DNA of 64,000 bases from positions 120,874,485 to 120,938,484 of the forward strand of contig CM077664.1 in the NCBI GenBank assembly GCA_039707655.1, in the 5' to 3' direction. Positions 45,714 through 55,672 of the stretch are shown piece by piece (the stretch's first letter is position 1; each line of letters starts with the position of its first letter). A program made the translations under genes and the position numbers. The DNA is from Elymus sibiricus. Its lineage: Eukaryota; Streptophyta; Magnoliopsida; Poales; Poaceae. The notes under the pieces were generated by a model. The model saw only the letters and a list, made by a program, of their open reading frames with translations, was not told the DNA's origin and did not search any database.

Positions 45714-46489
45714 GGCTTTTATTTTTCCTATCTTTTGTTTTGAACTTGAAATTCTTGTTAGCCTTCAAGTCCACCCACTGGGGGTGTATGTTTATGTAAC
45801 GAACTCCTGGCTGTGGGCCTTTTGCTATGTATATATGCATGCTTGTTTCCTTCTATGCTTGTTTTTTTTGCCATCTGGCGGTTCGCCCTTGCTTATTTCC
45901 TTAGGCCATTTTCTTGTTCCCCCCCTTCTCGACCTCCTCCCCGCCAGCCGGATAGCCGGGAGCCGGTCTGTAGCTGGGATGGGGAGCCGGACTCGAAAGA
46001 GAGCGTACAGTACTTAGGCTTTAGGATTTGAGCGCAAGCGAAACACCCACTGGGCCAGCTGGCTGCAGGCGGCGAAGCCGGCTGGAGCACAGCCAGTATG
46101 TGCGGCGATGAGTGAAAGAGAGGGTTGGGTTGGCTGAGCCGGACGTTCGTCCTTGGCCGCTTTTCGCGTGAGGGCGCTTTTAGCCTTTGGCTCTTGCCAG
46201 CCGGACAGCCGGGGGCCGGTCTGTGGCTTATGGCAGAGAGGGGGCTTTGGCGGTGCGCACACTACTGGGCCGACTTTAGAAGAGCGAGGCACGGCTAGTC
46301 GGCGAGCCCCCGAGCCCCCGAGCCCCCGAGCCGGACATGCCGACCCGACGGGAGGGAGGCGAATGCGGTAAGGTACGAAAAAACGAAAAGGGTCTCGATA
46401 GAGAAGAAAAGCTGGCCCCCGAGTGTCGTTCAGGGGACCTGCTACTTTCATTAATTTCCAAAAGGGGTAGTGATACATACATACATGGT
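45714..46489. other. Spacer between the converging antisense gene and pol
   Basis: The antisense gene (plus) and pol (minus) end facing each other. The spacer contains GCCAGCCGGA(T/C)AGCCGGG repeats (45945, 46198) and a CCCCCGAG run (46305-46330). No gene is seen. Two-sided transcription termination is expected here. Confidence 0.4.
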
Positions 46490-49400
46490 TCAACTGTAAA
46501 ATGGACGGAGGAGTTCCGCGTTCCAGGGGCGTTCTGTCTCTTCACCGGAGGCGTCTCTCTTGCGTTTGTTTTTCTTCTGCGCATCGATGAGGTAGTACGC
46601 GTTGTTGCGCAGGGCCTTGCTGATGATGAAAGGGCCCTCCCATGGGGAGGACAGCTTGTGCTGGCCGGCTGTCCGCTGGACCAGCCAGAGTACGAAGTCG
46701 CCCTCACGGAAAGCGAGGGGCTTGATCTTCTTGTTGTGGTAGTGGCGCAGGTTTTGCTGGTAGATGGCCGACCAACTAAGAGCCAGCAGGTGTGCTTCTT
46801 CAAGCAGGTCGACGCAGTCTTCGCGTGCTGCTTTGGCTTCCACCTCCGTGTATAGGGTGACCCGAGGCGAGTCGAACTCAAGGTCTGTGGGGATGACCGC
46901 CTCGGCCCCGTAGACGAGGAAGAAGGGGGTGAAGCCGGTTGACCGGTTGGGCGTGGTCTGAAGACTCCATAGGATGGCCGGCAGCTCGTCGATCCAGCTT
47001 CCGGGTGAATGCACGAGTGGCTCGACGAGTCGTGGCTTGATGCTGGCTAAGATGAGGCCGTTTGCTCGCTTCGCCTAGCCGTTCGACTGAGGATGTGCGA
47101 TGGAGGCCAGGTCAAGCCGGATGCCAGAGACCGAGGAGTAACGAGCCAACGCGCCTTTGGCGAAGTTAGTGCCGTTATCGGTGATGATGCTGTTGGGGAC
47201 GCCGTAGCGGACGGCGATGTCTTTGATGAACTTGATGGTTATGGGACCGTTGAGCTTCTTGATCGGCCTTGCCTCGATCCACTTGGTGAACTTGTCGACG
47301 GCTACCAACAGGTGCGTCATGCCGCCTCGAGCGGTTTTGAACGGTCCCACCATGTCGAGGCCCCAGACGGCAAAGGGGCCACGTGATGGGGATGGTCTGG
47401 AGAGCCGCGGCCGGCTGGTGGCTCTAGGCTTTGAAGTGCTGGCAACCCTTGCACTTGAGGACTAGCTCCTTTGCGTCCTTCAGAGCAGTCGACCAGTAGA
47501 AGCCGTGGCGGAAGGCTTTGGCCACCATGTACCGGGAGGCAGCTTGATGCCCACACTCGCCCTGGTGGATGTCTCGTAAGATCTCGAGGCCCTTGGCCGT
47601 CTCGACACAGCGCTGGAAAATGCCGGTTGTGCTGCGCTTGACAAGCTCGTTGTTGATGATGCTGTAGGCAAAGGCGCGGCGCTGCACTTGCCGGGCCTCG
47701 ACCTCGTTCGCCGGGAGTTCGCCGTTCACCAAAAAGGTGAGGATTGGCTGCGCCCAGGATTGTGCTTCCACCACCGTGAAGACGGCAGCTTGCACATGAC
47801 TGGCCAGGTCGGGAGGCGGCGGGCCAGAGCCGGCAGCCCCCGAGCCAGAGCCGGCAGCCCCCGGGGCTGGGTCAGAGATGGCAGCCCCCGGGACTGGAAC
47901 GGCAGTCCCCGGGCCGGAGCTGGCAGTTCCCGAGCCGGAGCCGGCAGTCCCCGAGCCAGAGGCAGGGACCGTTGGGTCGGCTGGGACAAAGATGGACTCC
48001 GAATCCGGAGACGGCTTGATGGAGGGCTTGCGCAGGTGCTCGAGGGAGACGCCGGCTGGGATGGCCTGTCGGGAGGAGCCGATCTTGGCAAGTGTATCTG
48101 CCGCCTCGTTCTCGGCCCGAGGGACGTGAAGGAACTCACAGCCGTCGAATCCTCCGGTCAACTGCTGGACTAGGTTGCGGTAGCTGGCCATGTTTGCGTC
48201 CCTGGAGTCCCACTCGCTAGAGACCTGCTGGACCAGCAGGTCGGAGTCGCCATAGCAGAGGACGCGCCGCATGTCGATTTCTCTGGCCAGCCGGAGGCCG
48301 TGTACGAGGGCTTCGTACTCGGCGACGTTGTTGGAGGCGGCGAAGTGGATCTGGAGCGCGTAGCACAGCCGGTCGTTCTTGGGGGATGAGAGCACGATGC
48401 TGGCTCCCAGGCTGGAGACCATCTTCGAGCCGTCGAAGTGCATGCGCCAGTGCGTCGAGTCGGGAGCCTGCAGCAAGTACTGGGTCTCCGCCCAGTCAAC
48501 GAGGAAGTCGGCCAGCGCCTGCGACTTGATGGCGGGGTGGGGCTCGTAGAGGATGGTGTGGCCGGCTAGCTCGATGGCCCATTTGGCGACCCGGCCAGAG
48601 GCGTCTCTGCTGCCCATGATCTCGCCGAGGGGAGCCGTGCTCACCACGGTGATGACGTGCTCCTGGAAGTACTGCTTCAGCTTCTTGGCAGCCAAGTACA
48701 TGCCAAAGCACATCTTCTGGTAGTGGGGGTAGTTCTGCTTGGAGGTGGAGAGGACCTCGCTCAGGTAGTACACAGGGCGCTGGACCGGCTGCACCTTGCC
48801 CTGCTCAGGGCGCTCGACCACCAGCACCACGCTGACCACGCGAGTGGTTGCTGCGATGTACAATAGGAGCGGCTCCTTCTCAGCCGGCGCAGCCAGGACG
48901 GGTGCGGTGGAGAGCATGCGCTTGAGGTCGCGGAAAGCTTCGTCTGCCTGGTCGGACCACTCGAAGGGCGTCGTCTTCTTCATCAGCTGATACAGGGGCA
49001 GGGCCCTCTCCCCCAGCCGGCTGACAAACCAGCTGAGAGAGGCCAAGCAGCCGGTGAACTTCTAGACATCGCGCAGCCGAGCCGGCTTGCGCATGCGCTC
49101 GGTCGCCTTGATCTTCTCTGGATTGGCCTCAATGTCGTGCTCCGACACGAGGAACCCAAGGAGCTGGCCAGCCAGCACGCCGAAGACGCATTTCTCCGGG
49201 TTGAGCTTGATCTGGAACTGGCGCAGATTGGCGAACGTTTCCCTGAGGTCCTCCAGGAGGCTAAGGTGCTGCTTGGTCTTCACCACGATGTCGTCGACAT
49301 AGACGTGCACGTTCCTGCCAATCTGTGGTAGGAGGCACTTTTACATGCAGCGCTGGAAGGTGGCGCCGGCGTTCTTCAGGCCGAACGACATGGTGATGTA

Positions 49401-50707
49401 CCAATACACCCCGAAGGGGGTGATGAAGGACGTCTTGAGGGCATCCGCCGGGTCCAGCTTGATCTGGTGGTAGCCGGAGTAGGCATCCAGGAAGGACAGA
49501 AGCTCGCAGCCGGCGGTGGAGTCAATGACTTGGTCGATCCTGGGTAGGGCAAATGGGTCCTTGGGGCAGGCCTTGTTCAGGCTGGTGTAGTCGATACACA
49601 TGCGCCAGGTGCCGTTCTTCTTCAGGACGAGGACTGGGTTGGCCAGCCACTCGGGGTGGAACACTTCCATGATGAACCCAGCTGCGAGCAGCCGGGCGAT
49701 CTCTTTGCCAATGGTTCTTCGCTTCTCCTCGGAGAAGCGGCGTAGCGGTTGCCGGACCGGCTTGGCATCCGGCCGGATGTGGAGTTTGTGCTCGGTGAAC
49801 TTCCTCGGAACACCCGGCATGTCTTTGGCGAAGATGTCCCGATTCTCACAGAGGAAGTCGACGAGCTCGCCTTCCTATTTGCTGTCGAGGCCGGTGCCGA
49901 CGACAATGTACTCGCTGGAGTTGGGGTTGGACGGGTCAAGCGAAATCTTCTTCGTGCTCTTGGCCGGTTTGAAGGACCCCTCGTCGGCCGGTTGCTTGAG
50001 CTGAGCCGGCATGACCGGCTGCTCGCCTGCCAGCGCGACGAGACGGTTGAGCTGGCGCCTCTCCTCGGCAATGACCAGCGACTCAGCCAGCTTAGAGCCG
50101 GCTTTGGCGCACTCCAGGGACTTCTTGTAGTCGCCGGTGATGGTGATGATGCCCTTGGGACCCGACAGCTTCATCTTGAGGTAGGCGTAGTGGGGGATCG
50201 CCATGAACAAGCCAAGGCAGGCCGGCCCGAAAGCGCGTGGTAGGGGCTGGCCAGGTCAACCACCTCAAACCAGATCGGCTCACGGCGGAAGTGGGCGCTG
50301 GTGCCGAACAACACATCCAGCCGGACCTTGCCGATGGGAGAGCAAGAGGCGCCCGGCACGATGCCATGGAACACCGTCTGGGTAGGCTGCAGCTGGCTTT
50401 CCTCGATGCCGAGCTTGATCATGGTGTCGTGGTAGAGGATGTTGATGCTGCAGCCGCCATCGATCAGCACCTACGAAAAGTGGCAGGTGCGCTTCTCAGC
50501 GACGAAGGTGGGGTCAAGGACGAGCGCGTAGCCACCCGGCGTGGGCATCACGGCCGGGTGGTCCTCCAGGGTTCAGCTGATGGGACGGTCGGACCAGTGC
50601 ATGTACTAGGGGACCGGGAGGACGACGGCGTTCACCTCGTGCTGGTACTTGCGCTTGCTGTGCTTGTCATCGCCCTCACTGGTGAAGATGATGTAGGCCG
50701 CGTCCTG
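46490..50707 (-). pseudogene. Element A pol: protease, RT, RNase H, aRNase H-like region, integrase; many stops
   Basis: Domain order on the minus strand is as follows. Protease carries VLIDGGCSINILYHDTM (50470-50420). RT carries SFLDAYSGYHQIKL and VYVDDIVVKT (49820-49250). RNase H lies near 49046-48600, followed by a second aRNase H-like region (MHFDGSKMVSSLGASIVL, NVAEYEALVHGL, about 48440-48080). Integrase carries an HHCC region (HQGECGHQ, KCKGCQHF), DKFTKWIEARP, ITDNGTNF and HPQSNG. The end LLRPFYS is at 46490. The first RT Asp and the YVDD box are present. Breaks are TAG at 50606, 50471, 49875, 49062, 47424 and 47075, TGA at 50573, TAA at 49341, a one-base loss near 50207, and a one-base gain near 47385. 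The copy cannot make an active polyprotein. Confidence 0.85.
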
Positions 50708-52885
50708 CTAAGGGTAGGCATTGTTGGCGAGGGCGCCGGCTGCCGGAGGTGGCGGGGGAGGCGGCGGAAGGTACGGGCCGGGGCCGGGTGGTGGAGGTGG
50801 AAGGTCGCCACGCATCAGGCGCTGGGTGATGCTGCAGTTCTGGAGTGTGTGTGTGGATGGTTTCACGCCGCTGTGGTGTTTGCAGGGAGCATCGAGCATC
50901 TGCTCGAAGGAGAGCTTGGGCTGCCGGGCCATCTTGCCGGTGCGCTGGCACTTGCCGCCGCCTTGCTCGGCCGGCTGCTCCTCCGCCACGGCGGCCACTT
51001 CCTGGTTGTTGTAGCGGGGAGCAGGCTGCTCGCCCTTCTGCTTGTTGTTGTTGTTGTTGTTGTCTTGTCGGCACTGGTTGTTATCGCCAGCCTGCCGAGG
51101 GTTGGCCGGCTGGACCGGGACAGGCTTGCCGGATGCGTCGACCGAAATCTTCACACGCATCGCATAGTCGGCCGTGGCATACTTGTCTGCCATAGCCATG
51201 AGCTCCGCCAAGGTGTCCAGCTCGTCACACATCAGCCGGTGCTTGAGCAGGGTGCTGTCTGGACACCCGTCGATGAAGTACTGGACGGCCTGCACTTCGT
51301 GAACCCCTTCGCAGGAGTTGCGCAGCTCGGTCCACCGCGTGAGGAAGTCGCGGAGAGGCTCGTCCGGGCCCTGAACGCACATGGAGAGCTGGCGAGGCCG
51401 ACCCGGACGCTTGTACGTGCTGGTGAAGTTGCATACGAATGCGTCCTCGAAGTCCAACCAGGAGTTGACGCTGCCGGCCCTCGGGCTGTTAAGCCATGTC
51501 CAGGCCGAGCAGAGCAGCATGAGGGGGACGTAGCGGACCGCCACGCGCCTGTTGCCGCCGGCTATGCCGACAGCCGTGGTGTAGTCAGTTAGCCAGTCTT
51601 TCGGCTTGGTGATGCCGCTGTACTTGGGGGTGTCGCGGGCCAGCGTGAACCCTTTGGGGAAGGGCTCCTCGCGGATGTGGGGCACGAAACAGGCGGGGCC
51701 AACGGAACTCTCCTCCTCGAGGGCCGTGGACCGCGCCAGCCGGTCGATGCGATGGCGGGCGTCGTTTTTGTCGTAGGGCTCGCGGGGACCCAGCCGGCTC
51801 GCGATGGGACCATGCGGCACCGCGCCGGCGGAAGCCGGCTGGGGCCACCGAGGTGGCGGGGGAGGAAGCTCCGGCTGCCGGACCCGGTTGTTACCGGCCG
51901 TCTCGTCGGCGATGCCATCGCCGGCCGTCGCGGCGCGGTTGTGCCGGCTCCGGCTTGCCCGGCGCCGGCCCGAGCGGCTGGCGCTAGCGGCAGGGGAAGA
52001 CGCCTGCTGCTTGTCCCGAAGGGCCCTCTCCGGGTCCGCGGTGTTTCCTGAGGCGGAGGCGGCAGGCTGGGCCGGATCGAAGCCCTTCTGCTGCTCGTTC
52101 GCCGCGGTGATGAGGTCGCGGACGTGCTGCTGCTGCAGCAACTGCTCGCCCTCCAGGAACTCGAGATCCGCCATGGCCTCCTACGTGGCGCGCATGTTGT
52201 TGACGGGGGTGTTGTAGATGGGCCGGCCTGCGCCCAGCGCACGGCCAATGGCACCTCCGCGGAATCGCTCCTCCGCAACCCGGTTGGGCTCAGCGGCGGC
52301 CGGCGTGAAGCCGTGAACGCTGTCATATTCCCGCTGGGCGGACTCCAGCCGGCGCCGCGTTGCTGCGAGCGCCGTGGCCTCGTCCAGCAGTTGCTGACGG
52401 TTCTCGTCAAGCTGAGCTGCCACGACCACCGGGTTGGCGTCTGGCGTGATGGGGGCTTGCAGGGTCCGGATTGTCTCGCGAAGCGGGTCGACACGGCGGG
52501 CCTGGGCCGCAGCTGCGGCAGCAGCGGCCTTCTCCTTGCTGCGCGAGGAGCCGGAGCTAGCGCCGATGGTCAGCACCTCCGCACAGGTGCAGAGATCCGC
52601 AACGTCGCTGGAGAGGGTGCAGCCGACAGGGATGGGTGAGTCGGTGAAGCTGTGTACCTCGCTAGGGTACTCGTCGGGGATGAGCGCGACGAAGAAGCGT
52701 AGCGCGCCGAAGGGGACGATGGAGCAGCCTGCGGGGCAGGCGGCATCCGCGCCTGGCGCTGTGTCGCAGCCGGCCGGGTTGGCCGCGCAAGGCACGTGGA
52801 CCAAGCCATGCGCAATGCGCTCGCCGGAGCTGGTGAAGGGCCTCGTCCAGAACTTGACTCCGACCGACGGCACGAGCAGCCCCAT
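50708..52885 (-). pseudogene. Element A gag, one internal stop plus terminal stop
   Basis: The start ATG is at 52885-52883 (MGLLVPSVGVKFWTRP), just inside the primer binding site. The frame runs to a TAG at 52181-52183, continues with ADLEFLEGEQLLQQQHVRDL, and ends at a TAG at 50708-50710. The capsid-like retrotransposon gag region is at about 51560-51190 (ITKPKDWLTDYTTAV, WLDFEDAFVCNFTSTYKRPG, RFLT-like DFLTRWTEL). A zinc-like CKHHSGVKPSTHTLQNC lies near 50900-50850. Gag-pol shares this frame in intact relatives, so both stops are probably mutations. The N-terminal third is Ala-rich with a probable coiled coil (EKAAAAAAAAQARR). Confidence 0.82.
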
Positions 52886-52896
52886 GGTGGGCGCCA
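52881..52896 (-). other. Primer binding site of element A, overlapping the gag start codon
   Basis: TGGCGCCCACCATGGG on the minus strand begins two bases inside the 5' LTR. The ATG within it is the first codon of the long gag frame. The tRNA is not assigned. Confidence 0.65.
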
Positions 52897-52898
52897 AC

Positions 52899-53740
52899 TG
52901 TCGTGGTGAAATCACGGCAGATGCCATGAGGTGGCTAAAAGTGGGGGGCTGCGTGAGGACGCCGGTGGGTTCCGGAAGCAAGGTCGGTACGCGCGGGTGC
53001 GAAACACAAGACGTACCCAGGTTCAGGGCCCTCCGGAGAGGTAACAACCCTAGTCTTGCCGAATGTAGTATGGAGTGCAAAAGGGCTACAAGGTTGCTCC
53101 TGGAGCTGTTTGGGCGGAGGAGGAAGAAGGGGTTAGGCCGCCGTTCTGCCTCTCCTGTGAGTGTGAGTGTGCGTGTGTGTGTTATTATTGGAACAAGATG
53201 AAGGCTACCCCCCTGCATGGAGGCCTCCTGGGGGGTCTTATAGCCCGACCCCCCAGGATTACATGGGTAAATCTACATGCGGGCGGGACCCGGATGTCGG
53301 CGTCTGGAGCCGGCAGCGGGCCCCACAGACTGCTAGGACCCGCCGGCTGTGGGCCCCACCAGCTGCCCGGCACTGTGGCCCGTCGCCTCGTGCATCACAG
53401 AGTGGTTGGCGTCATGGGGCTACAGTGGCTTGCCGCGCTGACGTCGGTCGCCCGGGTCAGTGGGGTTGGCGGCACTGTAGCCATGCTCTTCTGGGTTCGC
53501 GACGCTGTAGCCACGCTCTCCCGCCGTGGAGAGCCGTCTTGTCGTACGGAGCGATGGGATGGCCGCTGACCCGTCGCCAGCCGGCTAGCAGCCAGCCGGA
53601 CCCGGCACGGGGCCGGGCCCAGCCGTCCAGCATTGGGAAGCCGGCCGGACGGCCAGCCGGATTGGAGGGGCACGGGCTGCCCCGAAGTTTTGAAAAGGGC
53701 TCCGGGTTCGATCGCCTACCCAGGGGTTATCCCCCCGACA
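52899..53740 (-). repeat. 5' LTR of element A, 842 bp
   Basis: On the minus strand it runs TGTCGGGGGGATAACCCCTG to TGATTTCACCACGACA. A TATA-like CTATAAGACC lies at about 53244-53235 (minus). The CCTCTCCGGAGGG hairpin near 53028 and a GT-rich run follow in the transcribed part. The sequence GTCGG after it (53741-53745) is the probable target site in element B. The other copy is lost with the truncated 3' LTR. Confidence 0.88.
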
Positions 53741-55672
53741 GTCGGTTTGTGGGTGATAGGCCGACGTGAATAGGAGCTTGATCCTGAACTTACCGCATTG
53801 TGTCTTCCAAAAGTAGCTTAGGAACTTGACGTCGCGGTCTGATACAATCGTCTTGGGCATTCCATGAAGGCGCAATATTTCCCTACAAATCAAATTTGCA
53901 ACATGTGAGGCATCGTCGTTCTTGTGACATGGAATGAAATGTGCCATTTTAGAGAAACGGTCAACAACTACAAATACCAAGTCTTCTCCATTTTTTGTTC
54001 TAGGCAAGCCAAGCACAAAATCCATACTAATGTCTTCCCATGGATGATATGGTATAGGAAGTGGCATATGTAAACCATGAGATTGAGCTTGTGACTTAGC
54101 TTTGCGACATGTGGAGCATCGATTGGTGTAGCGTGCGACAACGCGAAACATCTTGGGCCAATAGCACTTGTTGCAGAGTGTGGCAAAAGTCTTGTCGCGA
54201 CCGAAATGTCCCATAAGTCCACCGCCGTGAGCCTCTTGCAAAAGCAACAAACGAAGAGAAGACTTGGGAACACAAAGTTTGTTAGCGCGCATAATGTATC
54301 CATCCTTGATATAATATCGCTCCCAATAAGTGTTAGCAAGACATTTGGCATAAGGAGTTGCAAAAGAATCATCATGCTCATATAAATCTTTAATGTGCTC
54401 AAAGCCAATAACATTCAATTCAAGTTGAGTAACTATCATGCACTTGCGTGAAAGAGCGTCTGCTACAACATTCTCCTTTCCCTTGATATATTTGATTATG
54501 TAAGGGAAGGACTCAATAAATTCACTCCATTTAGCATGCCTTTTATTCAATTTTGTTTGACCTTTAAGGTACTTAAGCATTTCATGATCGGTATGGATGA
54601 CAAATTCACGAGGTCGGAGATAATGCTCCCAAACATGCAAGACTCTCACCAAAGCATATAACTCTTTGTCATAGATGGGATAGTTAAGTTGAGCACCGGA
54701 AAGCTTTTCACTAAAATATGCAATGGGTCCACCATTACCACTAGCGTCACAATGCACTTCAAATGTTTTCTCAAAGTTTGGCAAGGCAAGAATTGGAGCA
54801 TGTGTAAGCAAATTCTTAAGCTCATGAAATGCGGTATCTTGGGAAGGTCCCCAAACAAAAGGTGCGTTCTTCTTACTCAAAGCATGTAATGGTGATGCAA
54901 TAGTGCTAAAGTCCTTAACAAAGCGACGATAGAATCCGGCTAGACCAAGGAAGCTACGCACTTGTCGCAAGTTGGTTGGTTGTGGCCAAGTTTTAATAGC
55001 GTCAATTTTAGACTCATCAACTTCAACACCCTTAGAAGAGACAACAAAGCCCAAGAAAACAAGCTTAACAACACCAAAAGTGCATTTTTCCATGTTAGCA
55101 TAAAGTCTCTCGTCTCTAAGAACTTGCAATACATCTCTAAGGTGTTTGACATGATCTTCAAGAGTATCACTAAACACAAGAATGTCATCAAAATAGACCA
55201 CAACACAAATGCCAATGTATTTGCGAAGAACATAATGCATCACACGCATAAAAGTGCTAGGTGCTTGTGATAAACCCATAGGCATGACTAACCATTCATA
55301 CAAGCCAAATTTGGTTTTGAAAGCCGTTTTCCATTCATCACCTTCTTGCATGTCATCAAGGCGTGGAATTGGATGGCGATATCTAACGGTGATAGCATTT
55401 ATGGGACGGCAATCGGAACACATGCGATAGGTGCCATCTTTCTTAGGCACAAGAATTACCGGAACGGCACATGGACTCAAGCTCTCGCGTACATACCCAT
55501 TCTCCATGAGATGTTGGACTTGCCGTTGGATTTCTTTGGTCTCGTCAGGATTGACGCGGTATGGTGCCTTGTTCGGTAGAGGTGCGCCGTGGATTAGATC
55601 AATGCGGTGTTCGATTCCACGTAGAGGAGGTAGTCCGGGAGGGAGCTCATCGGGAAACACGTCCTTGTATTC
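53741..55672 (-). pseudogene. Element B pol: RT, RNase H, integrase (truncated); motif A of RT deleted
   Basis: The frame is open from the TAG at 55673 to the insertion point. RT motifs are [21 protein letters not shown] and [11 protein letters not shown]. RNase H shows HCDASGNGG. Integrase shows [46 protein letters not shown] and [13 protein letters not shown], ending at TSAYHPQTD. Two in-frame losses are evident against the family. Between PIPRLDDM and EGDEWKTAF about 25 residues are missing (near 55345), including the first catalytic Asp of RT. After the RNase H CDASG about 8-10 residues are missing. The long frame was thus kept open by chance, not function. The last ~50 codons of the apparent ORF (to 53585) are LTR of element A. 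Confidence 0.85.

Larger units (their letters stand above)
40986..53740 (-). mobile_element. Element A: Tat-lineage-like Gypsy retrotransposon with an antisense gene
   Basis: Minus-strand order is 5' LTR (53740-52899), primer binding site, gag, protease/RT/RNase H/integrase, a region with a spliced gene on the opposite strand, a polypurine-like stretch, and a truncated 3' LTR (41360-40986). A second, aRNase H-like region after RT and an antisense ORF between integrase and the 3' LTR are known marks of the Tat clade (Grande, Retand, RIRE2). It is inserted in the integrase gene of element B. Its own 3' LTR was later hit by element C. All genes contain several stops. Confidence 0.9.

Noticed and set aside
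47688..48173. Plus-strand ORF rich in Arg/Gly/Ala
   Set aside because: Shadow of the proline-rich linker between aRNase H and integrase in element A pol.
50237..51592. 451-codon plus-strand ORF
   Set aside because: It is the antisense shadow of gag-protease of element A. The minus strand has recognisable domains, this frame has none, and it is a by-product of GC-rich codon use.
53585..53740. C-terminal ~50 codons of the long element B pol frame
   Set aside because: They are read from the LTR of element A after the insertion point and are not part of the integrase.
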